Part shown: piece by piece, positions 63,901-64,000 of the stretch
Position numbering within the stretch: the stretch's first letter is position 1
Layout of the letters: each line of letters opens with the position of its first letter
Origin: Plenodomus lindquistii
Lineage: Eukaryota; Ascomycota; Dothideomycetes; Pleosporales; Leptosphaeriaceae
Reading direction: 5' to 3'
Length of the DNA: 64,000 nucleotides
NCBI GenBank assembly: GCA_025504975.1
Contig: JANUWI010000015.1
Coordinates: 806,001 to 870,000, forward strand
Made by a program: the position numbers and the translations under genes
Notes under the pieces: generated by a model
The model's input: the letters and a program-made list of their open reading frames with translations, nothing else
The model's database searches: none
What the model was told of the DNA's origin: nothing

Positions 63901-64000
63901 GAAATCTATATTTTTTTACTATTTATAGTAAAATAATATTACTTTTATACTATTTAATTTAATTTAATACTATATACATTTTACGTTTTAACTATACTTT
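60968..64000. other. Unclassified RIP-degraded DNA to the window end
   Basis: About 3 kb with CpA/TpG nearly absent. No LTR, terminal inverted repeat, tandem array or catalytic motif is recognised, and no open frame of note. Confidence 0.35.

Overview
The window looks like AT-rich heterochromatin of a filamentous ascomycete (Pezizomycotina). Almost all of it is transposon sequence degraded by repeat-induced point mutation (RIP). CpA/TpG dinucleotides are nearly exhausted, TpA is in great excess, CpG is still present, and coding relics carry many TAA/TAG codons where glutamine or tryptophan would stand. I see no host gene, rRNA, tRNA or CRISPR array. The species cannot be named from the sequence.

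Layout. 1-5573: unresolved RIP-degraded DNA with a Ty1/copia fragment (1305-2697) and a diverged chromovirus LTR (3302-3731). 5574-12247: complete RIP-degraded copia element C (182-bp LTRs, TSD aaagt). 12248-15294: a second copia family (D) on the minus strand. 15295-17166: 5' part of a third copia element (G), joined to the 3' end of a chromovirus (E, 17167-18327). 18328-26619: unclassified DNA rich in tandem repeats, including a higher-order minisatellite at 23241-24335. 26620-27357: a weakly mutated, non-coding foldback-like element. 27358-34991: unclassified, holding an intact pogo/Fot1-type DNA transposon (pogo-1, 32015-33861) with an uninterrupted 564-aa transposase. 34997-51038: a three-level nest, in which copia C' contains chromovirus B (36283-45642), which contains pogo-2 (42711-44571). 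52821-60328: complete chromovirus A (417-bp LTRs, TSD gtatt), moderately RIP-mutated, with gag, pol and a reading frame antisense to pol between pol and the 3' LTR. 60334-64000: unclassified, with a degraded relative of the foldback element.

How it fits together. Nesting and mutation load give a relative chronology. The copia elements and chromoviruses B and E are saturated with RIP. Chromovirus A is intermediate. Pogo-2 has scattered nonsense codons and a lost catalytic Asp. Pogo-1 and the foldback element are nearly untouched. Pogo-1 is the only plausible functional gene. The two pogo elements share an unusual terminus in which a 17-bp module is repeated in tandem, and the module differs in sequence between them. 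Pogo-2's TA target appears to have been made by RIP, because the same position is CG in chromovirus A.
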